From positions 1 through 34,533 of the forward strand of contig DASUTC010000036.1 in the NCBI GenBank assembly GCA_036374795.1: a stretch of DNA of 34,533 nt. Reading direction: 5' to 3'. The stretch comes from Herpetosiphonaceae bacterium (GTDB taxonomy: Bacteria > Chloroflexota > Chloroflexia > Chloroflexales > Kallotenuaceae). Every line of letters starts with the position of its first letter. Position 1 is the stretch's first letter. The notes under the pieces are model-generated. The model searched no databases and was not told where the DNA came from. It saw only the letters and a list, made by a program, of their open reading frames with translations. A program made the translations under genes and the position numbers. Positions 18,113 through 25,099 of this stretch are shown in pieces.

Positions 18113-18403
18113 TGTGAGGCGTCCGATTGCCACCCGTAAAGCGCGGCGGCTGTCTCGTCTGCTGCCGATCGTGGCTATATTATGTCGACTTCTTGGCGAT
18201 CGATGTCCATGTTTCGAGTGTGCCGTGAGGCAGGGGTTGAAGACGGAAAAACGGAATAAGGAACAAAGTTCCAGGGAGACGACGACCGAAATATCCCTTT
18301 GTGATGCGCAATTTCGTACGCTACATCCCAAACACAATCCTTGATCTGGACGTGCCGCCGCTGATCAAGAGGCCGCCGTCGAGTGACGTTACTACAGTTT
18401 CGC

Positions 18404-18437
18404 GCAGTTCTGTGCAAAAAGTTTTGCGCAGAACTGC
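18404..18437. repeat. Palindromic element, copy 2 (near-perfect)
   Basis: The left half GCAGTTCTGTGCAAAA pairs with the right half TTTTGCGCAGAACTGC, with one mismatch in 16 and a 2-nt centre. It lies ~60 bp upstream of the RecG-like gene start and shares 19 identical bases with copy 1 (18079). It is a likely operator. Confidence 0.65.
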
Positions 18438-18468
18438 ACACATGCAGCATGGTATGGTTGCCGAGATG

Positions 18469-18477
18469 TGATAGAAT
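18469..18477 (+). promoter_or_regulatory. Extended -10 promoter for the RecG-like regulator
   Basis: TGATAGAAT is an extended -10 (TGn + TAGAAT). Transcription would begin near 18484, right before the ribosome-binding site GGAGG at 18485-18489. No good -35 hexamer is seen, and the near-perfect palindrome ends 31 bp upstream of the element. Confidence 0.35.
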
Positions 18478-18495
18478 CCGGCGTGGAGGTGCTTC

Positions 18496-19503
18496 GTGAA
18501 TGAACTGGTTGCCCATATCGGCGATGAGCGCATAGATACATTACCCGTCGACCGTGCAGAACTATCGGATCTGGATCTGGATGCTGTTGCCCATCACATT
18601 GCCAGGGCAACCGAGAGCGACCGCTATGATGGCGGCACGAAAGATCCGATGGCCTTCTTGCGCGAGATGCGCTGCGTGGTCGATCGCGACGGACGCTTGA
18701 TCCCCACGCTGGCCGGCCTCCTGATCTTCGGGCGTCGTCCGCAGGCGTTCCTCGAACACACCGATATTGCCCTGGCGCATTTCGCCGGAACACGCCCCGA
18801 TCTTGTCACCGAGACGCTCCACTTTCGCCGCTATGGGGGCACGCTCACCCAGCAGATCGATGAGGTAGAGAAATACCTGTGGAGCAATACCCGCCGGAGC
18901 ATTAACACCGACTCCGGCCCGCAGCGTGAGGAGCGGCCTGATTATCCGCGCAAAGCTCTCCGCGAGCTAACTGCCAATGCCGTCACCCACCGCGACTATA
19001 ATTTGCTCGGCGCGCGCACGCAGATCTCGATGTTTACCGATCGGATCGAGTGGCGGTCGCCTGGTGGCCTTCCGCCCGGCATCACCGAGGATAATATCTT
19101 GTACAGCGGCAGCCGCGCGCGCAACCCCACGATCGCCCAGTTGCTGTACCAGTCTGGCTATATCGAGGCGTTCGGCATGGGCCTGCCCACGGTGATCAAC
19201 CTGCTCAAGCTCAACGATCTGCCGCCGCTCGGCATGCGCGACACCGGAGCGTCGTTCATCGTCACGATGCGCGGACCCGAAGCGCCGAATGTTGCGACGC
19301 TGACGCCGCCGCGCCGCGCGCTGCTGGAGCTAGCTCGAAAGTATCGCGAGATAACGCTCGAACAGGCGATTCGCGCCTCAAGCGACCGAGCCCGGCGCAC
19401 CGTCCAGGCTGATCTCAAGTATCTGGTCGAGAATCATTTCTTGCGTGCGGTCGGCCAGTCGCGCGACCGGCGCTATATTATCGCCGAGGAAACCGAGTGG
19501 TGA
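18496..19503 (+). CDS. RecG-like ATP-binding transcriptional regulator (HATPase_c_4), lacking AlbA_2 domain
   Basis: The gene starts at GTG 18496 with GGAGG 6 nt upstream (18485-18489); an in-frame stop at 18472 rules out a longer form. The 335-residue product matches the C-terminal two thirds of the Schlafen/AlbA_2 + HATPase_c_4 family often annotated as 'ATP-dependent DNA helicase RecG-like'. The visible parts are the linker (LPTLAGLLIFGRRPQ), the GHKL N-box (ALRELTANAVTHRDYN), SPGGLPPGIT, and a C-terminal winged helix (ITLEQAIRASSDRARRTVQADLKYLVENHFL). The usual N-terminal AlbA_2 domain is absent. It is divergent from rep and lies next to the palindromes, so autoregulation or control of rep is plausible. 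It is not a helicase. Confidence 0.8.
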   Translation: MNELVAHIGDERIDTLPVDRAELSDLDLDAVAHHIARATESDRYDGGTKDPMAFLREMRCVVDRDGRLIPTLAGLLIFGRRPQAFLEHTDIALAHFAGTRPDLVTETLHFRRYGGTLTQQIDEVEKYLWSNTRRSINTDSGPQREERPDYPRKALRELTANAVTHRDYNLLGARTQISMFTDRIEWRSPGGLPPGITEDNILYSGSRARNPTIAQLLYQSGYIEAFGMGLPTVINLLKLNDLPPLGMRDTGASFIVTMRGPEAPNVATLTPPRRALLELARKYREITLEQAIRASSDRARRTVQADLKYLVENHFLRAVGQSRDRRYIIAEETEW

Positions 19504-19613
19504 TCACCGGCTAAAGCTTCTTTGTGGCTGCGCAACCATTCCGTTGCAAAGCGGTTATGTCTATTTGTGAATCCGATCACAACCGAAGATGATTCTCGCA
19601 TTGCCAGCACATG

Positions 19614-19646
19614 AGCGCCGCCCGTAGAGGAATATGGGGCGGCGCT
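19614..19646. terminator. Hairpin terminator between convergent regulator and parB genes
   Basis: Perfect 10-base arms AGCGCCGCCC (19614-19623) and GGGCGGCGCT (19637-19646) with a 13-nt loop are followed by GCTTTG on the plus strand. Its position in the 208-bp gap between convergent genes fits a bidirectional terminator. Confidence 0.55.
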
Positions 19647-19711
19647 GCTTTGTAGATCTCAAGAGGCAAAGGCTTATCCGAGGAAAATGTTATGTAAACC
19701 AAAGTCGCATA

Positions 19712-20770
19712 CTAAAGCTGCTCAAGCAACTCGTCCAGGCTCTTGCGCAGCGCCTCGACCTCCGCACGCCACGCCTGGCGATTGCTCGGATCGGTGCTAC
19801 GACGCATTTGATGTCGTAGCTGCTCCACATTACGCCGCATCCGTGCCAGACGCTGCACGACATCGCGCTCTGCCGTATGGCGCATCTTTGGTCCTGGCGA
19901 TGCAGGCTCTTCCTCAGATATGTCAGCCGTCTCTCCCACAGGCCGCTGACGATACGCCTCGATCAGCGCGTTGACCACAGTGGTTGTTACATCGGGCGTC
20001 TCCGCCAGCACCCGCAGCATATCTGTTGCTTCCTCGGCGCTCAACTGTCCCGCATTCAGGGCCATATGCAGTGGGCGTAACGTCCACTCAGACCAGCCGT
20101 AGCGCATGATGATCGACTGGCCTTCGGGAGAGAAGCGCAGGAGACGGAGAAGATCCTGACGGCGCTGAGTCGAAAGCCGCATCCGCTCCTCGATAATGGT
20201 CCAGGCGACATCGGCACCTGTCTCTGCCTGGATCGCACTACGCAGCGCCATGATCGCCCAGGCACGCTCCATATCCGAAAATCCTTCACGCCGCTCGTTT
20301 TCTTCAAACTGATGCAGCAATCGCTCGGTATCTTTCGGCCTGGGCACCTCGACGACCCATAGCGTTGGCAAGCCGACCAGCTCTGCGGCGCTCCAGCGGC
20401 GCTGCCCGTTCAGCAGACGATGCGTGATCGCCGGGTTTTGCGGATCGCTGTCGGCATAGACGATCACCGGCTGGATCTGCCCGTGCTCTTGCATCGACAT
20501 GCCAAGCTCGCGCAAGCTGGCAACCACCGCCGCCGCCGCCCGATCTCCGGACTCTGCCTGACGGAGTAGCTGTTGAGGCTCAGGCAGGTGCCGCAACTGG
20601 TGGGGGTCCGGCGCGATCGTTTCAGTTGGCAGATACGTCAGCGGCAAGCCCCGCTCTGTCGCGCGCTGCACCGTTTCCTCCGGCGTTGCGCCGAGGAGAA
20701 AGGCAAGATCGTTATCGTCGGCTGCCGGACTAAAAAACTGGTCCAGGTTGATCGATTTCTTCTTACTCAC
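19712..20770 (-). CDS. parB: ParB-family partition protein
   Basis: This 352-residue protein has a ParB/Srx-fold N-terminal domain, visible as LGMSMQEHGQIQPVIVY, then LLNGQRRWSAAELVGLPTLWVVEV (the ParB box with G-Q-R-R-W in place of G-E-R-R) and ENERREGFSDMERAWAI. A helix-turn-helix region follows (STQRRQDLLRLLRFSPEGQSII). A C-terminal coiled coil (~295-352) would support dimerisation. In this family ParB binds parS, spreads as a CTP clamp and stimulates ParA ATPase. Its start overlaps the parA end by 8 bp, so the two are translationally coupled. The probable target is the palindrome cluster upstream of parA. Confidence 0.88.
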   Translation of the reverse strand: MSKKKSINLDQFFSPAADDNDLAFLLGATPEETVQRATERGLPLTYLPTETIAPDPHQLRHLPEPQQLLRQAESGDRAAAAVVASLRELGMSMQEHGQIQPVIVYADSDPQNPAITHRLLNGQRRWSAAELVGLPTLWVVEVPRPKDTERLLHQFEENERREGFSDMERAWAIMALRSAIQAETGADVAWTIIEERMRLSTQRRQDLLRLLRFSPEGQSIIMRYGWSEWTLRPLHMALNAGQLSAEEATDMLRVLAETPDVTTTVVNALIEAYRQRPVGETADISEEEPASPGPKMRHTAERDVVQRLARMRRNVEQLRHQMRRSTDPSNRQAWRAEVEALRKSLDELLEQL

Positions 20771-21530
20771 CGAGGCGACCTTTCAGCTCATCGACAAGCT
20801 CACGAAATTGTCCGGCGGATCGAGCTGTCTTACGGTAGCGGAAGATGCTTTCTTTGGCAGCAAAGCATTCTCGAAGCGGCGCATCACGACCGATCATCGT
20901 GCGAAACACCTGCGATCCGAACTGTGAGCGCAGGTACTCCTGAATCTGCCGATCGGCTCCTGAACGGCCCTCATAGTCGTTGATCAGTATCAGTGGCGCT
21001 GGGAGATGGGGTGAGTATCTGCCCTGAACTCGCGCCACGGTTTCGTTGAGTTCGCCCAGACCTTCCAAACTGAGCGCCTGCGAGAGCACCGGCGCGACCA
21101 CGAGATCGGCGGCGATGAGCGCGTTGAAGACGACCGCGCCTTTGGCGGGGGGACAGTCGATCAACACATAGTCGATCGGGAGGTCGATGCGCAGCGCATC
21201 CTTCAGCACAAACAGCCCTTCGACGTTCGACCCTAGCTCCAGGGCTGCTTTTGCCAGCAGCGCATGAGCCGCGCACAAAACAACGTTGTGCTCGCCGGTT
21301 CGCAGCAAGGTTGCCGGCAGCTCTGCCTGGCTGGATAAGATCGCGTAGGCCGAACGATCGACAGGCACGCGCGCTTTCGTAACTCCAAGCCACTCAGTTG
21401 CGTGCCCCTGGCTATCAAGATCGATGACTAAGACTCGGTGCCCTGCTAACCCCAGCGCAGCGGCAAGGTTGACGGTAGTTGTCGTTTTACCCACGCCGCC
21501 CTTTTCGTTCGCTATGGCGATGACTTGCAT
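20763..21530 (-). CDS. parA: ParA-family partition ATPase
   Basis: This 255-residue protein starts at ATG 21530. It has the deviant Walker A motif KGGVGKTT (residues 10-17, signature Lys10), the Walker A' strand VLVIDLDSQGHATEWLG and Walker B VLIDCPPAKG. There is no N-terminal helix-turn-helix, so it is Soj-like in size. ParA ATPases bind DNA non-specifically and move ParB-parS complexes. It is first in the parA-parB operon. The promoter lies ~530 bp upstream, with the parS-like palindromes inside the leader, so ParB binding could also repress the operon. Confidence 0.93.
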   Translation of the reverse strand: MQVIAIANEKGGVGKTTTTVNLAAALGLAGHRVLVIDLDSQGHATEWLGVTKARVPVDRSAYAILSSQAELPATLLRTGEHNVVLCAAHALLAKAALELGSNVEGLFVLKDALRIDLPIDYVLIDCPPAKGAVVFNALIAADLVVAPVLSQALSLEGLGELNETVARVQGRYSPHLPAPLILINDYEGRSGADRQIQEYLRSQFGSQVFRTMIGRDAPLRECFAAKESIFRYRKTARSAGQFRELVDELKGRLGE

Positions 21531-21625
21531 AGACTCTCCTGGCTAATTGCTGGGAGCCTCTATTGTACTACAGGTTGCCTCAGACGCGAAAGAAGCATAG
21601 CCGCTCCTGGGTCTGGCGTCAGCAT

Positions 21626-21939
21626 GGGTATGAGCCCTCATACCCTCGTACATCGTTTGGGGCATGAGCCCTCATACCCCATAATGTACAACGATGCAAC
21701 AACCTTAGTAGGGTATGAGCCCTCATACCCCTATTGTACGACGGTGCAACGCCTGATCGCACCGAGCAGCCGTATTGACGTTGTAGAGATGAGATGTTGA
21801 TCTTTGAATCATTATTTTGGATCTGTTGTTGGGTGGCGTACGGCAGACGCTCAGAGCACGGCGGTGCTGAATACAAACAAGAGATCCATGCTCGATGAAT
21901 GTGCGCGCTGCTGTAAGGAGGGTATGAGCCCTCATACCC
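21626..21939. repeat. Four-copy palindrome cluster, candidate parS centromere
   Basis: GGGTATGAG-CC-CTCATACCC (9-bp arms, 2-nt centre) occurs at 21626-21645, 21711-21730 and 21920-21939, and with one mismatch (GGGCATGAG) at 21660-21679. After copies 2 and 3 a second shared block, TGTAC(A/G)ACG(A/G)TGCAAC, follows (21685 and 21736). The arms are strongly conserved while the intervening DNA differs. The position directly upstream of parA-parB makes this the likely ParB-binding site. The rest of the 21531-22319 gap is AT-richer and holds no supported gene. Confidence 0.8.
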
Positions 21940-22056
21940 TCTGCTCGCTCATGTATATGTTGCTTTGTTTACATAATGATTGATGTTTGCGGAAGGTATC
22001 GCAGAATTTTAACTGCGGAATAAAAAACCTGGATCAGCAGGCAAACCGACGTCGAT

Positions 22057-22085
22057 AACATAGGTTCTTGCTGTAAGGTTGTCAA
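22057..22085 (-). promoter_or_regulatory. Sigma-70-type promoter for parA-parB
   Basis: On the minus strand TTGACA (22085-22080) is separated by exactly 17 nt from TATGTT (22062-22057). A second TTGACA lies 11 bp further upstream (22096-22091). Transcription would run toward parA through the palindrome cluster, giving a leader of ~520 nt. Confidence 0.55.
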
Positions 22086-22319
22086 AATTTTGTCAAGCCT
22101 TTACCCTCGCCTATCCCATTGATCGATGGCTCATATGCTTGACGTTCTGCTTAGTCTTGCGTACTAGATCTGCGGCATCCTTTCGGTTGATCGAGATGTC
22201 AGCCATCTATCAGCACTGCTCCTGCGATACGCGGGTACTATTCATCACCGAATATCGCTTCATCTGGAAAGGAGTAACAGCGCGCTGTTCGTCGCTGCGG
22301 ACAACGTGTTAATCTAAAT

Positions 22320-23633
22320 ATGCACTTCCTTGCACGCGCTCGCACACTTGTTTCTGGTATGCCCCAAGAGCTTTCCTGCGAGGAAAGTACGCTTTCGCCT
22401 GCTGAGGTGCGCACAGGACTTAAGCTGTCGCTGATCGAAGGCGTGTTTGCCCAAGTTCACATAACGCTGACAGCAGGCGCGTTTCTAACGGGCTTCGCGC
22501 TCCTCCTTGGCGCGGGGAATACGACACTCGGCATTGCGGCGGCGCTGCCCTTTTTGATCCAGCCGCTCCAGCTACTTGGGGCCTGGCTGATCGAGCGCTT
22601 TGGACGACGCAAGCTGATCGCAGTGGGTGGCTCGCTGGGGCGCTTGTTCTGGCTGGGGCTGATGGTGCTGCCCTACCTGCCTTTAACCATGAGCCAGCGC
22701 CTGGGCCTGCTGGTCGTGACGCTGCTGATCTCGCACGCACTGCTGGCATTCTGCACCAATGCCTGGACCAACTGGATGACCGATTTGGTACCGCCCCGGC
22801 TGCGCGGACGCTACTTCGGCGTACGTAACACAGCTCTGGCCGCGTGCGCGATGATCGTCAACGCCGGGGCCGGAATGTGGCTCGATCACATGCGGTCGCT
22901 GGGACGGTCGGCAGACGGCTACGCGGTGCTCTTTGGTGTTGGCGTGATCTGCGGCGCGATCAGCACGGCGCTGCTGGCGCGTCAGCCAGAGCCGTCGATG
23001 CAGCTTCGCGCGCGGCTGCCGCTCGCCGACGTGCTGCGCATACCGTGGCGCTTAGCGTCATTCCGCCAGTTCATGACGGCGATGATCGTCTGGAACGCGG
23101 CGCTCGGCACGGCGGCATCGTTTTTTAGCGCTCATGCGCTCCAGGTGTTGCACATCCCGTTCACGACGCTCGCCCTGTTCGACGTGCTAACCTCGGCGAT
23201 CAGCCTGTTGTCGCTGCCGCTGTGGGGCCGGATCGCCGACCGGGTGGGACACCGCCGCGTGCTGATCGTATGTATGGCGGGCGTAATTGTGCTGCCGTGG
23301 GCCTGGGTGCTGACGACGCCGACGACGCTCTGGATTCTGTATCTCAACGCGGTTGTCTCCGGGATCTGGTGGCCTGGCCTTGTGCTGGCGCAATCGAACC
23401 GTCTGATGGAGCAGGTGCCGCGCGAGGCACGCGGTGCCTACCTTGCGCTCTTCGCGGCGACGACCGGGATGGGCTTCTTCGTGGCGTCGACGCTGGCCGG
23501 TGGGCTGGCCGACATCCTGGCGAACGTGCGCTGGTCACTTGGCCCGTTACAGGTCAACAACTACCAGACGCTCTTCATCATCGCCAGTATGCTGCGCGGC
23601 AGTGTCGTGCTCTTCTGGCGTAAAGCGCTCTAG
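22320..23633 (+). CDS. MFS transporter
   Basis: This 437-residue membrane protein has about 12 hydrophobic segments in two bundles. The first shows the MFS loop signature ERFGRRKL after the second helix; the second repeats it as GRIADRVGHRRVL. A conserved TNWMTDLVPPRLRGRYFGVRNT segment lies in the central part. The pattern fits major facilitator drug/sugar-type carriers of unknown substrate. No clear ribosome-binding site precedes ATG 22320; ATG 22359 is an alternative, so the first ~13 residues are uncertain. Upstream lies the parS region, downstream a ~200-bp gap; no operon partner is evident. Confidence 0.87.
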   Translation: MHFLARARTLVSGMPQELSCEESTLSPAEVRTGLKLSLIEGVFAQVHITLTAGAFLTGFALLLGAGNTTLGIAAALPFLIQPLQLLGAWLIERFGRRKLIAVGGSLGRLFWLGLMVLPYLPLTMSQRLGLLVVTLLISHALLAFCTNAWTNWMTDLVPPRLRGRYFGVRNTALAACAMIVNAGAGMWLDHMRSLGRSADGYAVLFGVGVICGAISTALLARQPEPSMQLRARLPLADVLRIPWRLASFRQFMTAMIVWNAALGTAASFFSAHALQVLHIPFTTLALFDVLTSAISLLSLPLWGRIADRVGHRRVLIVCMAGVIVLPWAWVLTTPTTLWILYLNAVVSGIWWPGLVLAQSNRLMEQVPREARGAYLALFAATTGMGFFVASTLAGGLADILANVRWSLGPLQVNNYQTLFIIASMLRGSVVLFWRKAL

Positions 23634-23840
23634 TCTCGCTTGGGGCTTCTTAGCGGGAAGATCTCACATCATCCTGCGTCGGGATCAGGAATGTTTGGGA
23701 CACCCAGGCCTCGGCCTATCGGCACACAAGCTTGCGCTCCTGCATGTTTCGGGAGCGCGAGTTGTTATACTTGGGGTAGAGCATGATCGATAGAGATCGC
23801 TCACTGCGATTGTAGACGAGGCGTTAGAAGGGGTAAGGCC

Positions 23841-24059
23841 ATGCGCAAATATGTGTTTGAAGGCACGGGGCGCTCCGGCAAGTGGAGCGTGCTATCGTAT
23901 CGCAGCATTGCCAGCGCGGGGAGCATTCTGAGCATCAACAGCCTGATAAGCGTTCTGAGCATCGGCAGTGCGGGAAGCATCCTGAGCATCGGCAGCGCGG
24001 GAAGCATCCTGAGCATCGGCGGCAAAGGACGTATCGGCAGCGGGCGCGACGAGCGCTAG
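23841..24059 (+). CDS. Small protein with 15 consecutive Ser-x-x triplets
   Basis: This 72-residue protein starts at ATG 23841 with AAGGGG ~8 nt upstream. Residues 1-15 (MRKYVFEGTGRSGKW) are a basic head. From Ser16 to Ser58 serine occurs at every third position without exception (16, 19, 22 ... 58), with Ile/Leu/Val/Ala/Gly between, organised as nine-residue units such as S-A-G-S-I-L-S-I-G. The last residues (GGKGRIGSGRDER) are basic/glycine-rich. Such strict periodicity suggests a beta-solenoid-like or extended stacked fold, with the Ser column on one face. Fourteen of the 15 serines use AGC. There is no signal peptide or transmembrane segment. It lies 25 bp before the RNase Z-like gene on the same strand, so the two are probably cotranscribed. 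Function unknown. Confidence 0.7.
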   Translation: MRKYVFEGTGRSGKWSVLSYRSIASAGSILSINSLISVLSIGSAGSILSIGSAGSILSIGGKGRIGSGRDER

Positions 24060-24084
24060 CGCTACCGAGGACCGGACGGACGAT

Positions 24085-25098
24085 ATGAGTATCTTGTATC
24101 AAGTGCTGGGCGCTGCCGGACACGACAACGCGCTCTTTGTGTGGGTGACAAGCGGGCAGGCAATCCATCGGCTGCTCTTCGACTGTGGCGAGGGCTGCGT
24201 GGCGGAGGTGCCCTACGCCGACGTACTGGCGATCGACCATCTGCTCTTTTCGCACCTGCACATGGATCATATCGGCGGCTTCGACTCATTCTTTCGCAGC
24301 AACTTCAACCGCACCAGTAAACCCAACCTGATCTGGGGTCCGCCCGAAACCAGCCGGATCATTCACCACCGGTTTCGCGGCTTCCTGTGGAACCTGCACG
24401 CCGACCAGCCCGGCCAGTGGTATGTGCATGATATTCACTCGGATCGGCTGGACCGTTTTCGGTATGCTGTCGGCGAAGCCTTTGCCGAAGCACACGACAT
24501 GGACTCGCAGCCATTCGCGGGTACGCTGATCGACGAGGCGAGCTTCACCGTCGAGGCGCTGCACATGGAACATCTGTCGCCATCGATGGCCTACATCGTC
24601 CGTGAAAAGCCGCGCCGCAATATCGATCGCGCCCGGCTGGAAGCGCTGGGCCTGCGGCCCGGCCCGTGGCTGGAATGGGTCAAAATCCGCCGCCCCAACG
24701 AACCGGCCACGCTTGAGGTCGATGGCGTGACGTACGAGCGGGCGACGCTACGGGAGGCGCTGCTGATCGAAAAGCCGGGCGACTCGCTGGCCTATTTGAC
24801 GGATTTTATTCTGGATCAGCGGGCACAGGAGCGGCTGGTACACGCGCTCCGAGGTTGCAAGACGGTCATCTGTGAAAGTCAGTATCGTCAGGCCGACGCA
24901 GCCTACGCCGAGCGGCACTACCACATGACGGCCATGCAGGCTGCCGATCTGGCTCGTCGCGCCAACGTCGAGCGCCTGATCTTGTTCCATATCTCAGACC
25001 GCTATCGTCGCGAGGAGTGGCTGGAGCTACTGGCCGAGGCGCGGGCGATCTTTCCAAACACCGCGTTTCCCGATCATTGGGCGCTGACGCCAGCCTGA
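24085..25098 (+). CDS. MBL-fold hydrolase of the ribonuclease Z type
   Basis: This 337-residue protein has the metallo-beta-lactamase zinc motif SHLHMDHIGGF (HxHxDH) near residues 56-66 and later ligands in MEHLSPSMAY. At the C-terminus the block CESQYRQADAAYAERHYHMTAMQ...LILFHISDRYRREEW follows the RNase Z pattern (Glu...His...HxSxRY). The family cleaves the 3' trailer of tRNA precursors, but stand-alone relatives hydrolyse other phosphodiesters. The sequence between residues ~80 and 220 is unlike standard RNase Z, so a different substrate is possible. ATG 24085 has only a weak ribosome-binding site, consistent with translation coupled to the Ser-x-x gene upstream. Its end is 1 bp from the convergent histidine kinase gene. 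Confidence 0.85.
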   Translation: MSILYQVLGAAGHDNALFVWVTSGQAIHRLLFDCGEGCVAEVPYADVLAIDHLLFSHLHMDHIGGFDSFFRSNFNRTSKPNLIWGPPETSRIIHHRFRGFLWNLHADQPGQWYVHDIHSDRLDRFRYAVGEAFAEAHDMDSQPFAGTLIDEASFTVEALHMEHLSPSMAYIVREKPRRNIDRARLEALGLRPGPWLEWVKIRRPNEPATLEVDGVTYERATLREALLIEKPGDSLAYLTDFILDQRAQERLVHALRGCKTVICESQYRQADAAYAERHYHMTAMQAADLARRANVERLILFHISDRYRREEWLELLAEARAIFPNTAFPDHWALTPA

Positions 25099-25099
25099 G

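Larger units (their letters stand above)
17774..18495. promoter_or_regulatory. Divergent intergenic region upstream of rep; candidate origin/operator region
   Basis: No gene is supported in this 722-bp gap between the divergently transcribed rep and RecG-like genes. It holds two related palindromic elements (around 18079 and 18404), short GCAGGTT direct repeats at 18037-18053, and an A-rich patch (18002-18010). Such a layout suits control of both genes, and possibly an origin. Confidence 0.45.

Noticed and set aside
22079-22312. A 77-residue plus-strand frame between the parS region and the MFS gene
   Set aside because: No ribosome-binding site, and its translation shows no domain or clear membrane topology.
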